A stretch of 64,000 nucleotides of DNA from Pseudomonas sp. S04 (GCF_009834545.1 NZ_CP019427.1:5403501-5467500), one strand, 5' to 3'; positions 16,585 to 25,117 are shown, numbered from the stretch's first letter. Notes: generated by a model not told the origin, from the letters alone. Numbers and translations: made by a program.

Positions 16585-16989
16585 TGAAAACCACGCAGAA
16601 TGCGTGCCGGATACGAAACGCCATCTTTGACCCACACCAAAGCGCTGGGTTAGCCACTCCATCCATTGACTCCATTACGTTGACACACTCGACCCGTCGC
16701 CATATCAGCGTGACCACCAAGCTCGCTTATATTGACCACCTACTTGCTCGAGGCTTGAGCTGTACGCACCAAGGTAGCGGTCGGTGCTCGACCCATAGCT
16801 GCCGGCGGCGATATGCAAAATCGGCCTAGAGTAGTCGTTGGGCAGCTATGAGATAACTGCTTTTTCAGAATGGGCTTCGACGAATGGCAGCCCGGCACCG
16901 GATCACTGCCACGCAACAGGAATATTGATCCTATCAAGGTCTATTCACCTCTAAGCGGTTACACTACTGGCTTCGAAAGGTTGAACACT
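16585..16989 (+). promoter_or_regulatory. Non-coding leader of the ATPase/protease block
   Basis: About 400 bases without a convincing gene. TGACCACC occurs twice, at 16711-16718 and 16733-16740, 22 bp apart, on either side of TATATT (16728-16733), a possible -10. These may be operator half-sites. The base composition is visibly less GC-rich than the flanking core genes. No integrase remnant was recognised. Confidence 0.35.
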
Positions 16990-17973
16990 ATGGCTAGCAG
17001 CGAACATCTGAAAGCGCTTCTGCGCTCACACATCAAGGGGGATGATGCCCACTTCTTGTCCGTCGCTATGCAGCTGGCGGCACATGAAGCAAAGCAGGGG
17101 CATGGCAAGCTCGCGGAAGATCTGCGAGCCCTCATTGACTCGGCCAAGAAAAACCGCATGCCATTGGCCTCTCCGGTTCCGATCGGTCAGCCACGAGGCG
17201 AGCTGGGTAACCTGGTCTCTGCTGTTCTACCTCGCACTCGATTTTCGGAAATGATCCTGGATGAGGCCACGCACAATCGCTTGGCCCGGATCATCAATGA
17301 GCAGCGTAACTTCGAGAAAATCCGCGCTCACGGCCTATCACCACGTCGCAAGCTCCTACTTGTTGGCCCACCCGGCACCGGCAAGACAATGACGGCCTCC
17401 GCACTTGCTGGCGAACTAGGCATTCCTTTATACGCCGTTCGCCTGGACAGCCTTATCACCAAGTTCATGGGCGAGACTGCATCGAAGCTTCGCCAGATCT
17501 TTGATGCCATCCGCGATACACGTGGTATCTACTTTTTTGACGAGTTCGACGCTATCGGCTCGCAACGCGGCCTGTCCAACGACGTGGGCGAGATCCGTCG
17601 CGTCCTGAACAGCTTCCTGCAGATGATTGAGCAGGATCAGTCCAACAGCCTGATCATCGCGGCCACGAACCATCCGGAAATTCTTGACTACGCCTTGTTC
17701 CGCCGCTTCGATGATGTTATCGAATATGGGCTCCCTAATCAGGAACAAACAAAGGCTGCGCTGAAGAGTCGGCTCGTTAATTACTCGAAGTCGATTCGCA
17801 GCTGGGAAAAGCTCTGCAAGGTGGCAGAGGGCCTCAGCTACGCTGAGCTTGCAAAGGCAGCAGACGATGCGATCAAGGATGCGATCATTAATGACCGCCC
17901 ACAGGTCGACATCAAGGACGTGGAAAAGCATCTTGAGGAACGAAAGGCTTTCCATGGGAGACAACGTTCGTAA
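16990..17973 (+). CDS. ietA: AAA+ ATPase, IetA-like (defence/incompatibility)
   Basis: A 327-residue AAA+ ATPase. After a helical N-terminal region (about 1-75) come Walker A GPPGTGKT (126-133), Walker B YFFDEFDAIG with Asp184-Glu185, sensor-1 IIAATNHPEILDYALFRRFD, and a small C-terminal lid. The core resembles FtsH/spastin-type ATPases that feed proteases. It is paired with a subtilisin-like protease gene 17 bp downstream, the two-gene order of IetAS, first described as a plasmid-incompatibility locus in Agrobacterium and later reported as an anti-phage system. I chose ATG 16990 (MASSEHLK); an upstream in-frame start at 16870 would add 40 residues that look like leader sequence. Codon usage is more mixed than in neighbours. 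The symbol is tentative. Confidence 0.8.
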   Translation: MASSEHLKALLRSHIKGDDAHFLSVAMQLAAHEAKQGHGKLAEDLRALIDSAKKNRMPLASPVPIGQPRGELGNLVSAVLPRTRFSEMILDEATHNRLARIINEQRNFEKIRAHGLSPRRKLLLVGPPGTGKTMTASALAGELGIPLYAVRLDSLITKFMGETASKLRQIFDAIRDTRGIYFFDEFDAIGSQRGLSNDVGEIRRVLNSFLQMIEQDQSNSLIIAATNHPEILDYALFRRFDDVIEYGLPNQEQTKAALKSRLVNYSKSIRSWEKLCKVAEGLSYAELAKAADDAIKDAIINDRPQVDIKDVEKHLEERKAFHGRQRS

Positions 17974-17990
17974 GTTAGTAGAGCCTCTAG

Positions 17991-20489
17991 ATGACGGAAC
18001 CAAAGGCAGGACAGCGACCACATTTTCACTTTCATGGAACGGGGCAACCAGAAAGGTTTCGCTCCACAGCATCCGCATCAAGGGACCCGCGTTTTCCGCC
18101 GCAGGACCGAGCCAGACACGGTGCGGCGTTGCTTGGCCAATTGCGATCCGTTGGCTCGCAGATGACCGAGGCCATCAATCTTCAGCGCCAATCAGGTCGA
18201 GATAGCGGGTTTGGCCTGCAGATCGAATTCAAAAGCTTCCCCGGATTCGAATTGGCCTTCGAGGGTCTTGCTCGTGGAGCGCAGCGCATTGAGTTACTAA
18301 ACGTGCGCCGAGACCGAGAAAACCATACCGACATGGCAACGGTTTTCGTTCCCGATGGCCAGCTTAAGGCTTTTGAGAGCCTCATTAGCCAGTACCTGGA
18401 GGCGAATACGTCCAAGGGGCAACCACGCAATGCACCGCTGCTCAACCCGATTCAGGAGATCCGGTTTGCCGCGTTCAATGCACTCTGGACCGATGATCCC
18501 TCGGTACTTCCTGCGAGCGATACCGACACGATATGGTGGGAATTCTGGTTGCCGGTCCGGCAAGATCGCGAGGCCGTACTCAATCGATTCCGAGCCATTG
18601 CAGAAGCCTCTGGCTTCATCACTTCAGAGAAAACTCTCCACTTCCCTGAGCGCACGGTGTTGAACGTCTTCGCATCGAAAGCGGCAATTACCCGATCGAT
18701 TCTGCTCCTCAATGAAGTCGCGGAAATTCGAAGGGCAAAGGAAACCGCAGAGTTCTTCGACGCTATGCCCGCAACCGAGCAGCACGCGTGGGTCGATGAG
18801 TTACTCGGGCGCACCACTGCTGGCCACGAAGACTGCGTGCGCCTCTGCCTCCTCGACACCGGAGTGAACCCAGGACACCCGCTTCTAGCCTCGCATGTTG
18901 GCCTTAACGACCTGTACAGCGTCGATCCAGCGTGGGGTGTCCAGGACGACGTGGGCCACGGTACTGGTCTGGCCGGGCTCGCCATTTATGGCGATCTCGT
19001 AGACCCTCTGTCGTCACAAAGCCCCATCACAATCCAGCACCGGGTCGAGTCAGTGAAGCTTCTGCAAGCCGCCGTAGGTAACCAGAAAGAACCCTATGGT
19101 GCTCTCACCATGTCGGCAGTTGCCTTGCCGGAAATCGCCCAGCCGAACGTGGATCGGGTCTTCAGCATGGCCATTACTAGCACCGATGCTCGCGATCGCG
19201 GTCGCCCGTCTGCTTGGTCCGCCGCAGTAGATGGATTGGCTTCCGATGCTCTCGGCGAGCGGGCGAATCCACGACTGATTGTGGTTTCGGCCGGTAACGC
19301 AGATCAGAATCAGGCGCTGGACTACCCCAACAGCAATGCCACCGACGGTATCCATGACCCTGGCCAATCCTGGAACGCTCTATGCGTAGGGGCGTACACA
19401 CAAAAAGTCACTATCGATCCGCCCAATACCACTCTGCAGCCAGTGGCTCCTGCAGGAAGCCTGAGCCCTTACAGCACTACTTCGTTGACCTGGCAGCGCA
19501 CCGCCTGGCCACTTAAGCCTGATGTGATGTTCGAGGGCGGCAATCTGGTTAAGGATCAGTTGGCCGCCTACAACTATCCCTCGGTCTCCCTACTGACAAC
19601 CTGCCACACTCCTACTGTACGGCTGTTCGACCTCACTAGGGCCACCAGCGCGGCCTCTGCGTTGGCAGCTCGCATGGCTGTACAGATTTTGTCCAGATAC
19701 CCGGACTTCTGGCCAGAGACTGTTCGAGCGCTAATGGTCCACTCTGCTGAGTGGACCGAACGCATGAAGGACGACTTCCTGGGCGCTGGGTCGAAAGGCG
19801 ATTACGAGCGGCTAGTGAAAACCTGCGGCTTTGGGGTACCCGACTTAGGGCGAGCACTGTGGAGCGCCGGCGACTCACTCACCTTGGTCGTTGAGGACGA
19901 GCTGCAACCGTTCATGAAGCCTATCAAGGGCAATCCCACTGCTCGCGATATGCATCTTCATGATCTGCCATGGCCGAAACAAGAACTACTTGATCTTGGC
20001 AACACCAACGTAGAGATGCGGGTGACGCTTTCCTACTTTGTTGAACCCAACCCTGGAGTTGTCGAACGCGGCATCAAAGGTCGTTACAGGTACGAATCTC
20101 ACGGCCTTAGGTTCGATGTCAGCCGCCCAACGGAAGAAAAGACTCAGTTCCGGCAGCGTATCAACAAACGTGCTCGCGACGAAGAAGACGGTATCTATCA
20201 GGGGGGCGGAGCAGATCCGAACTGGCTGCTAGGAACCCAGACGCGGCACCGAGGTTCACTGCACTCGGACATCTGGCGCGGCACTGCCGCTGAATTGGCC
20301 GACCGCAGCATGATCGGCATCTACCCGGCCCTCGGTTGGTGGAAGACCCTGCTTAAACAGGAGCGATACAATGATCGTGTCCGGTACAGCCTCGTTGTCT
20401 CAATCAAGACGGAGCAAACCGCCATCGATCTCTATGCAGCGATCCAGAACGTGATCGTGGCTAAAACAGCGATTGTGAACCAAGGGTAA
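17991..20489 (+). CDS. ietS: Subtilisin-like S8 serine protease, IetS-like
   Basis: An 832-residue protein with no signal peptide, so probably cytosolic, unlike secreted subtilases. A long N-terminal region (about 1-275) precedes the S8 domain, whose triad can be read as Asp289 in LCLLDTGVN, His323 in VGHGTGLAG and Ser553 in RATSAASALAA; Asn436 in VVSAGNAD is the oxyanion residue. A region after about 620 ends the protein. The serine motif ATSAAS departs from the usual GTSMA. Domain order and partner ATPase match IetS; the ATPase may recognise or unfold a target that the protease cuts, but mechanism is inferred. No strong Shine-Dalgarno is seen before ATG 17991, so translational coupling with the ATPase gene is likely. 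Confidence 0.8.
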   Translation: MTEPKAGQRPHFHFHGTGQPERFRSTASASRDPRFPPQDRARHGAALLGQLRSVGSQMTEAINLQRQSGRDSGFGLQIEFKSFPGFELAFEGLARGAQRIELLNVRRDRENHTDMATVFVPDGQLKAFESLISQYLEANTSKGQPRNAPLLNPIQEIRFAAFNALWTDDPSVLPASDTDTIWWEFWLPVRQDREAVLNRFRAIAEASGFITSEKTLHFPERTVLNVFASKAAITRSILLLNEVAEIRRAKETAEFFDAMPATEQHAWVDELLGRTTAGHEDCVRLCLLDTGVNPGHPLLASHVGLNDLYSVDPAWGVQDDVGHGTGLAGLAIYGDLVDPLSSQSPITIQHRVESVKLLQAAVGNQKEPYGALTMSAVALPEIAQPNVDRVFSMAITSTDARDRGRPSAWSAAVDGLASDALGERANPRLIVVSAGNADQNQALDYPNSNATDGIHDPGQSWNALCVGAYTQKVTIDPPNTTLQPVAPAGSLSPYSTTSLTWQRTAWPLKPDVMFEGGNLVKDQLAAYNYPSVSLLTTCHTPTVRLFDLTRATSAASALAARMAVQILSRYPDFWPETVRALMVHSAEWTERMKDDFLGAGSKGDYERLVKTCGFGVPDLGRALWSAGDSLTLVVEDELQPFMKPIKGNPTARDMHLHDLPWPKQELLDLGNTNVEMRVTLSYFVEPNPGVVERGIKGRYRYESHGLRFDVSRPTEEKTQFRQRINKRARDEEDGIYQGGGADPNWLLGTQTRHRGSLHSDIWRGTAAELADRSMIGIYPALGWWKTLLKQERYNDRVRYSLVVSIKTEQTAIDLYAAIQNVIVAKTAIVNQG

Positions 20490-20500
20490 ATCAACTCGGA

Positions 20501-20544
20501 CGTTGCCCAGTCGTGCTCGGCCAAGCCGACATGATTGGGCAACG
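20501..20544 (+). terminator. Long hairpin after the protease gene
   Basis: CGTTGCCCAGTCGTG (20501-20515) and CATGATTGGGCAACG (20530-20544) form a 15-bp RNA stem with two G-U pairs; the loop holds a further CGGC/GCCG mini-stem. It starts 11 bases after the protease stop. Without a U-tract, it is either a non-canonical terminator or an mRNA-stabilising end. Confidence 0.6.
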
Positions 20545-20584
20545 CTACATTGGAAATCGGCAGAAGTACGTAGAAGCTATAAAT

Positions 20585-20612
20585 GCCGGCCACAAGCCGG
20601 CTTTTTAATGCC
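20585..20612. repeat. 28-bp direct repeat, right boundary of the ATPase/protease block
   Basis: Perfect copy of 16557-16584. Here the hairpin is reduced to the six-base GCCGGC arms because the base before it is T rather than A. It lies 23 bp beyond the end of the nitrilase gene, which is read on the other strand, so the inserted block neatly separates two intact transcription units. Confidence 0.95.
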
Positions 20613-20635
20613 CGTTACCCCCCTCTCTTCACAAA

Positions 20636-21568
20636 TCACCCCTCCCCAAACACCACCGCCTGCATCGGTGCTGTATTCACCTTCAACTGAAACACCTCCG
20701 GCCGCGAATAGTGCCCGCACACATCAAAATCAAGATTACTGGCCCGGCCAATGGACAAATCGATGTCCGCATACAGGATGGTTTCCTGGTCAAACACTGG
20801 CCCTGCCAGCACTTCGCCGGTCGGGCTGACGATCATGCTGCCGCCGTGCATGATGTAGTCGGCGTCCTGGGCCTGGAGGTTGAAGTCTTCGCGGTAGCTG
20901 GCCGGGTATTCGCCCAGGGTGATGGCCTGGCAGGCGGACAGGACGTGGACCCGGCCTTCGAGGGCGATGTGCACCATCGATGAGGCCCAGGTTGGGCGGT
21001 CGTCGGCGGTGGGCGCGCAGTAGATTTCAGTGCCTTGGGCGTACATGGCCTGGCGCAGGGCGGGCATGTAGTTTTCCCAGCAGATGACGCTGCCCAGGCG
21101 GCCGAAGGGGGTGTCCACCGGGGCGATGGTCGAGCCATCGCCGAAGCCCCAGATGATCCGCTCCTGGCCGGTCGGCATCAGTTTGCGGTGATACCCGGCA
21201 ATGCCTTGGCCCGGGGCCAGGGTCACGGCGGTGCAATACAACGTGCGGCCTAGGCGCTCGATGATGCCCATGACCACATGCAGGCCGGTTTCATTCGCCA
21301 CTTCGCTGAGACGGGCCAGTTCCGGGCCGTCGAGGGTGACTGCGCCGTCCATGTAGCGCTCGAAGTGCGCGCGGCCGGTGGCATTGCGGCTGCCGATGAC
21401 GGTACCGAAGGCGGCGCCCTTGGGGTAGCCGCCGAGGAAGGCCTCGGGGAACACCGCAAGCGTGGCGCCCTGGGCGGCGGCCTGGCGGATCAGGCCGGCC
21501 GCTTTTTCGGCGCTCAGTTGCGGCTCGAACGGAATGGAAGACGCTTGCACTACAGCTGCTTTAAACAT
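20636..21568 (-). CDS. Nitrilase-family carbon-nitrogen hydrolase
   Basis: A 310-residue member of the carbon-nitrogen hydrolase superfamily, branch 1 (nitrilases). The catalytic Glu-Lys-Cys triad is visible: Glu42 in VFPEAFLGGYPKG, Lys129 in YHRKLMPTGQER and Cys163 in VICWENYMP. The CWEN context is typical of true nitrilases and cyanide hydratases, which convert nitriles to acids and ammonia. The downstream position behind a transporter gene, under a divergent LysR regulator, suggests a catabolic unit for an organic nitrile. The transporter is broken here, but the enzyme appears intact. Confidence 0.9.
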   Translation of the reverse strand: MFKAAVVQASSIPFEPQLSAEKAAGLIRQAAAQGATLAVFPEAFLGGYPKGAAFGTVIGSRNATGRAHFERYMDGAVTLDGPELARLSEVANETGLHVVMGIIERLGRTLYCTAVTLAPGQGIAGYHRKLMPTGQERIIWGFGDGSTIAPVDTPFGRLGSVICWENYMPALRQAMYAQGTEIYCAPTADDRPTWASSMVHIALEGRVHVLSACQAITLGEYPASYREDFNLQAQDADYIMHGGSMIVSPTGEVLAGPVFDQETILYADIDLSIGRASNLDFDVCGHYSRPEVFQLKVNTAPMQAVVFGEG

Positions 21569-21600
21569 GAGCCTTGCCTTGTGTCAGAAGAAGATGGGGA

Positions 21601-22691
21601 TTAACCACGAGTGATGTCGCGGTCCTTGGTTTCCGGCAGCAGGAACCAGAGCACGATGAAGCAGGCCAGTGACACGGCGGCCAGGTACACGGCAGGAATG
21701 TTCGGGTTGTGGGTGGCCTGGATCAGTGCCACGGCAATGAACGGGCCCGGGCCAGCCAGCAGGGCCAACGCCACGTTGTGCCCGACTGCGGCGCCGGTGG
21801 AGCGGATCGACGCTGGGAACACTTCCACCAGCAACACCACGTCCATCACCGCAGTGATCGCCACCAGCAGCGCCATGATCAGCAATCCCAGGAGGATTGC
21901 CCCGTAGTGGCCGGTGTTCATCAACAGAAACACCGGGTAGGCCAGCACGGTCAGGCCGAATGCAGCGCTGAGGACAAAAGGACGACGACCAAAACGATCG
22001 CTGAGGCGCCCGACAATCGGGTTGAGCAAGGTGTAGATCACCAGGGTCAGGCTGCACAGCCACAGGGCCGTGGATTTGCTCAGGCCGACGGTTTGCGTCA
22101 GGTGGGTGTTGGCGTAGGTGATGAAGTAGTACAGCGACACGCCGAACAAGGCAGAGAATGCGAAGGAAATCACGAACGCGCGCCATTTGGCCCGGCTGGA
22201 TACGGTTTCCAGGGTGTTGTTGGCCCGCTTGCGTTCAAGCTCCTCGTAGACCGGGGTGTCACCCAGTTTGCGGCGGATGTACATGGCCACGCCCGCCATG
22301 ACGATGGAGGCAACGAACGGTACTCGCCATCCCCACTGAGCCACTGCCTCCTCGGACATTGAACTGGTGATGATCGCCGCAATCGCCGTACCGCAAAGAA
22401 ATGCTGCGCCGGCCGTACCGGTAATCACGCTGGCAGCGGTGGCGCGGCGATTGGCCGGGCGAGAAACCCCACGGCGAACACCGCCAGCGACGACAGCAGC
22501 GAGACGCCGGGCTGGGTGGATGGGAAGAAGATCTGGCCGATCACCGCGGCGAAGTAGCCGTAGATGGCAAAGTCGAACCACTCCATGAAGTTGCCGATAC
22601 CGACAGCCACCGCGCGTTTGCGCAGCTCCGCCGCGGCGCTGGATGACGCTATGCCATCAGGTTGATCCGTTCGCGCTATCGTCTGTTGCAT
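21601..22691 (-). pseudogene. MHS/ProP-type MFS transporter, broken by internal deletion and frameshift
   Basis: Two frames together encode an MFS transporter of the metabolite:H+ symporter group. Frame one (22691-22425) gives a normal N-terminus up to AVFAVGFLARPI, then runs out of frame to a stop. Frame two resumes at NRRATAASVITGTAGAAFLCGTA and continues to PETKDRDITRG at 21601. The joined sequence is about 365 residues where the family is about 430-440, and the missing piece would contain the GDRxGR motif A and membrane segments 3-4. The junction lies at CGATTGGCCGG (22448-22458), a likely microhomology because both the ARPI and PANRR codons can be written with it. The gene should be non-functional in this strain. 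Confidence 0.85.
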
Positions 22692-22730
22692 GCTGAGGTT
22701 CTCGATTGTTGTTGTGTTTGCCTGGGTTGA

Positions 22731-22757
22731 GATTAAGAATCCGCAGGTTAATTAATC
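22731..22757. promoter_or_regulatory. Inverted repeat in the LysR/transporter divergent region
   Basis: GATTAA (22731-22736) and TTAATC (22752-22757) form an inverted repeat with a 15-bp spacer between the two divergent starts. The size and place suit a LysR-type regulator site, but the T-N11-A pattern was not clearly identified. Confidence 0.4.
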
Positions 22758-22778
22758 AAACGAATACTAGAGATACCC

Positions 22779-23720
22779 ATGATTAGAATTTCTAATATCA
22801 GTAGGGTCGACCTCAATCTGTTAATCATCTTCCAGTGCCTGATGACCGAGCGCAGCGTGACCCGCACGGCTGCCGTGCTGCACGTGACTCAAGGGGCGGT
22901 GAGCTCTTCGCTCAAGCGGTTGCGCGAACAGTTTCACGACGAACTGTTTCTGCGCACCGGCACCGGCATGGTGCCGACACCTCGGGCACTGGAGATCGCA
23001 CCCAAGGTGATGGAAGCGCTGACAGCCGTCAGCGCGATTGTCGATCGCCAGCCGCAGTTTGCCGCCGAGTCATCCAACCGGGTGTTCAACATCGCCCTGT
23101 CGGACGACATCGAAAGTTACCTGTCGCCCAGGCTGGTCAACGAGGCCAAGGCCCGCGGCCTGTCAGTGAGTTTCGCCTTTCACCAGACCAACAGCTCACT
23201 GTGGAAAAACGCCCTGGCGGACCCGGCCATCGACATGGTCTTGTGTTCCGAACCCAAGGAAGTCACCTCGCACTACTCCTCTCAAGTGCTGTTCTCTTCG
23301 TCCTACTCCTGCCTGTATGACGGACCACGTCTCAACCTGCAGAGTCCTATCAGTCGCGACGAATACCTGCGCCACGAACATGTGCGGGTATCCTTCGATG
23401 GCCGCCGTGGTTTCGTCGATGACCTGCTGGAAAGTGAAGGCATTCCGCGTCGGGTATCAGCGTCCTTTACCCACTTTTCCGGGGCCCTGGCGACGCTGGT
23501 CAATAGCGATGTGATCGCCACCCTGCCGACCTTTGCGGCGCTGTCCTACGCCCGGATTGCCCGACTGACGGTCAGCCCGGTGCCGATTTTTGTCCCGGCC
23601 TTTCGTGTGTTCATGGTCTGGGACGTGGAACACAACGACGACCCGCACAACCGCTGGCTGCGTAATTTCATTATCGATACCACCCAGGAGTTGCAGCGGG
23701 GGTCGTTGACGCCGGTTTAG
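22779..23720 (+). CDS. LysR-type transcriptional regulator
   Basis: A 313-residue LysR-family protein. The N-terminal winged helix-turn-helix is clear: LNLLIIFQCLMTERSVTRTAAVLHVTQGAVSSSLKRLREQF. The effector domain follows from about residue 95. It is divergent from the transporter/nitrilase pair, with 87 bp between the starts, so it most likely controls them in response to a substrate or product. The ATG at 22779 sits next to a perfect palindrome (22782-22796), which could serve as an autoregulatory site. Confidence 0.92.
   Translation: MIRISNISRVDLNLLIIFQCLMTERSVTRTAAVLHVTQGAVSSSLKRLREQFHDELFLRTGTGMVPTPRALEIAPKVMEALTAVSAIVDRQPQFAAESSNRVFNIALSDDIESYLSPRLVNEAKARGLSVSFAFHQTNSSLWKNALADPAIDMVLCSEPKEVTSHYSSQVLFSSSYSCLYDGPRLNLQSPISRDEYLRHEHVRVSFDGRRGFVDDLLESEGIPRRVSASFTHFSGALATLVNSDVIATLPTFAALSYARIARLTVSPVPIFVPAFRVFMVWDVEHNDDPHNRWLRNFIIDTTQELQRGSLTPV
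22782..22796. promoter_or_regulatory. Palindrome overlapping codons 2-6 of the LysR gene
   Basis: ATTAGAA-T-TTCTAAT has perfect 7-bp arms around one base, directly after the start codon. It may be an operator for autoregulation or an RNA hairpin that limits translation initiation. Its AT-rich sequence stands out in this genome. Confidence 0.45.
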
Positions 23721-23783
23721 AATTGGCGACAACCGCTCCTTCCCCCCCCACTGCCACGCGAACACTCAACGAGAACCCCACAC

Positions 23784-24974
23784 ATGCCCTTGCACATCCC
23801 GACTCTCTTAGTGGTCTCGGTGTTTGTATTCATCCTGATGGGGCTGTTGACCGTGCACGCCTGGTTGCGCGAGACCCGCGATCGCTCGCTGGCCTACCTG
23901 GGGTCCATGATGCTGCTGGCGGCCCTGGGCATGGTGCTGGTCAGCCTGCGGGACCTGGGCTTCGATGCTGTGCCCATCGTGCTGGGCAATGTGGTGCTGT
24001 TGCTGAGCGCAGCGATGAGCTGGACCGCCATGCGAGTGTTCACCGGGCGTTCGCCTTCTGTGCCGGGGATACTCGCCGGGGCGGGCATCTGGCTGAGCCT
24101 GTGCCTGGTGCCGGTGTTCTATGCCTCCCTGCCCGTTCGGGTGTTCGCCTACTCGGTGCTGGCGGCCGGCTACGGGGTATTGACCATCCTAGAGTTTGTG
24201 CACGGCCGCAAGACCCTTGAAGTCGCCTACCTGCCAGCGCTGATCCTCACCGTTCTGCACACCCTGTTCTATGCCGTGCGCAGCCTGACCGATCTGGGCC
24301 TGCCCCTGGATCAGGCACTGCGTGGGGCCGGCACCGGGGTGGGATTTTTCTCGTTCATGCTGTTCGAGTCGATGCTGTATGTGATCGGCATCGGCTACGT
24401 GACCCTGGCAATGGTCAAGGAGCGCGCCGAACTGCGCTTCAAGGCTGCCGCCCTGTGCGATGCCCTCACCGGTGCCGGCAACCGCCGCGCCTTCATGTTG
24501 CATGGCGGGCAACTGCTCAAGGACTGCGCTCAACGCGAGCAGCCTGCGGCCCTGCTGCTGTGCGACCTGGACTACTTCAAGCGCCTGAACGACACCTTCG
24601 GCCACCACATCGGCGACCAGGCCCTGATTGCGTTCGCCCGGGTCATCCAATCCAACCTGCGCAAACCAGATGTCTTCGCCCGCATCGGCGGCGAAGAGTT
24701 TGCCTGTGTGCTGCGCGACTCAGACTTGCAGCACGCCGTACTGGTCGCCGAACGCATTCGCCAGGCATTTGCCGAGCTCACGCTACTTGAACCGGGCCTG
24801 CTCAGCGTCAGTATTGGCGTCGTGACCAGCGTTGAGGCTGGCTACAACTTGGTGCGCCTGCTTTCACAGGCCGATGAAGCGCTGTACGTGGCCAAGGCCA
24901 AGGGCCGCAACCGAGTGCAGGTCGCGGGGCCGGCGGCCGTGGCGCGAGTGCAGGGTGGAAGTGTCGCCGGATGA
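23784..24974 (+). CDS. Membrane-bound diguanylate cyclase (GGDEF)
   Basis: A 396-residue protein with about six N-terminal membrane helices (residues about 5-210) and a C-terminal GGDEF domain. The active-site loop is GGEEF at 302-306, and RKPD at 293-296, five residues upstream, is an allosteric I-site. The substrate-binding DLDYFKRLNDTFGHHIGD stretch is intact. It should make cyclic di-GMP and be feedback-inhibited. No EAL or PAS domain is present, so the sensing element is the membrane part, of unknown ligand. It starts 63 bp after the LysR gene and is probably an independent unit. Confidence 0.92.
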   Translation: MPLHIPTLLVVSVFVFILMGLLTVHAWLRETRDRSLAYLGSMMLLAALGMVLVSLRDLGFDAVPIVLGNVVLLLSAAMSWTAMRVFTGRSPSVPGILAGAGIWLSLCLVPVFYASLPVRVFAYSVLAAGYGVLTILEFVHGRKTLEVAYLPALILTVLHTLFYAVRSLTDLGLPLDQALRGAGTGVGFFSFMLFESMLYVIGIGYVTLAMVKERAELRFKAAALCDALTGAGNRRAFMLHGGQLLKDCAQREQPAALLLCDLDYFKRLNDTFGHHIGDQALIAFARVIQSNLRKPDVFARIGGEEFACVLRDSDLQHAVLVAERIRQAFAELTLLEPGLLSVSIGVVTSVEAGYNLVRLLSQADEALYVAKAKGRNRVQVAGPAAVARVQGGSVAG

Positions 24975-24982
24975 AGAACCGC

Positions 24983-25019
24983 AGCAGGCATGTTAGAGGT
25001 GAAGGCGACAATGCCTGCT
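24983..25019 (+). terminator. Weak hairpin after the diguanylate cyclase gene
   Basis: AGCAGGCAT (24983-24991) and ATGCCTGCT (25011-25019) form a perfect 9-bp stem with a 19-base loop, starting 8 bases after the stop codon. There is no U-run, so its action as a terminator is uncertain. Confidence 0.4.
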
Positions 25020-25117
25020 CTCGGCCGGCATCAAGCCATTCCAATGGCCTCCGCGTTGCTGATCCCCCCCCTATCTGCTAGTGTCGCGCCGGTTCAAATG
25101 TCACCTGGATAGCCGCC

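Noticed and set aside
15562..16662. A 366-codon minus-strand frame over the repressor and the terminator region, which could look like an island gene
   Set aside because: It crosses an intrinsic terminator and one repeat copy and has no family pattern; the plus-strand repressor is well supported.
16585..16989. Possible integrase remnant in the island leader
   Set aside because: No Arg-His-Arg-Tyr or serine-recombinase motif in any frame; the segment appears non-coding.
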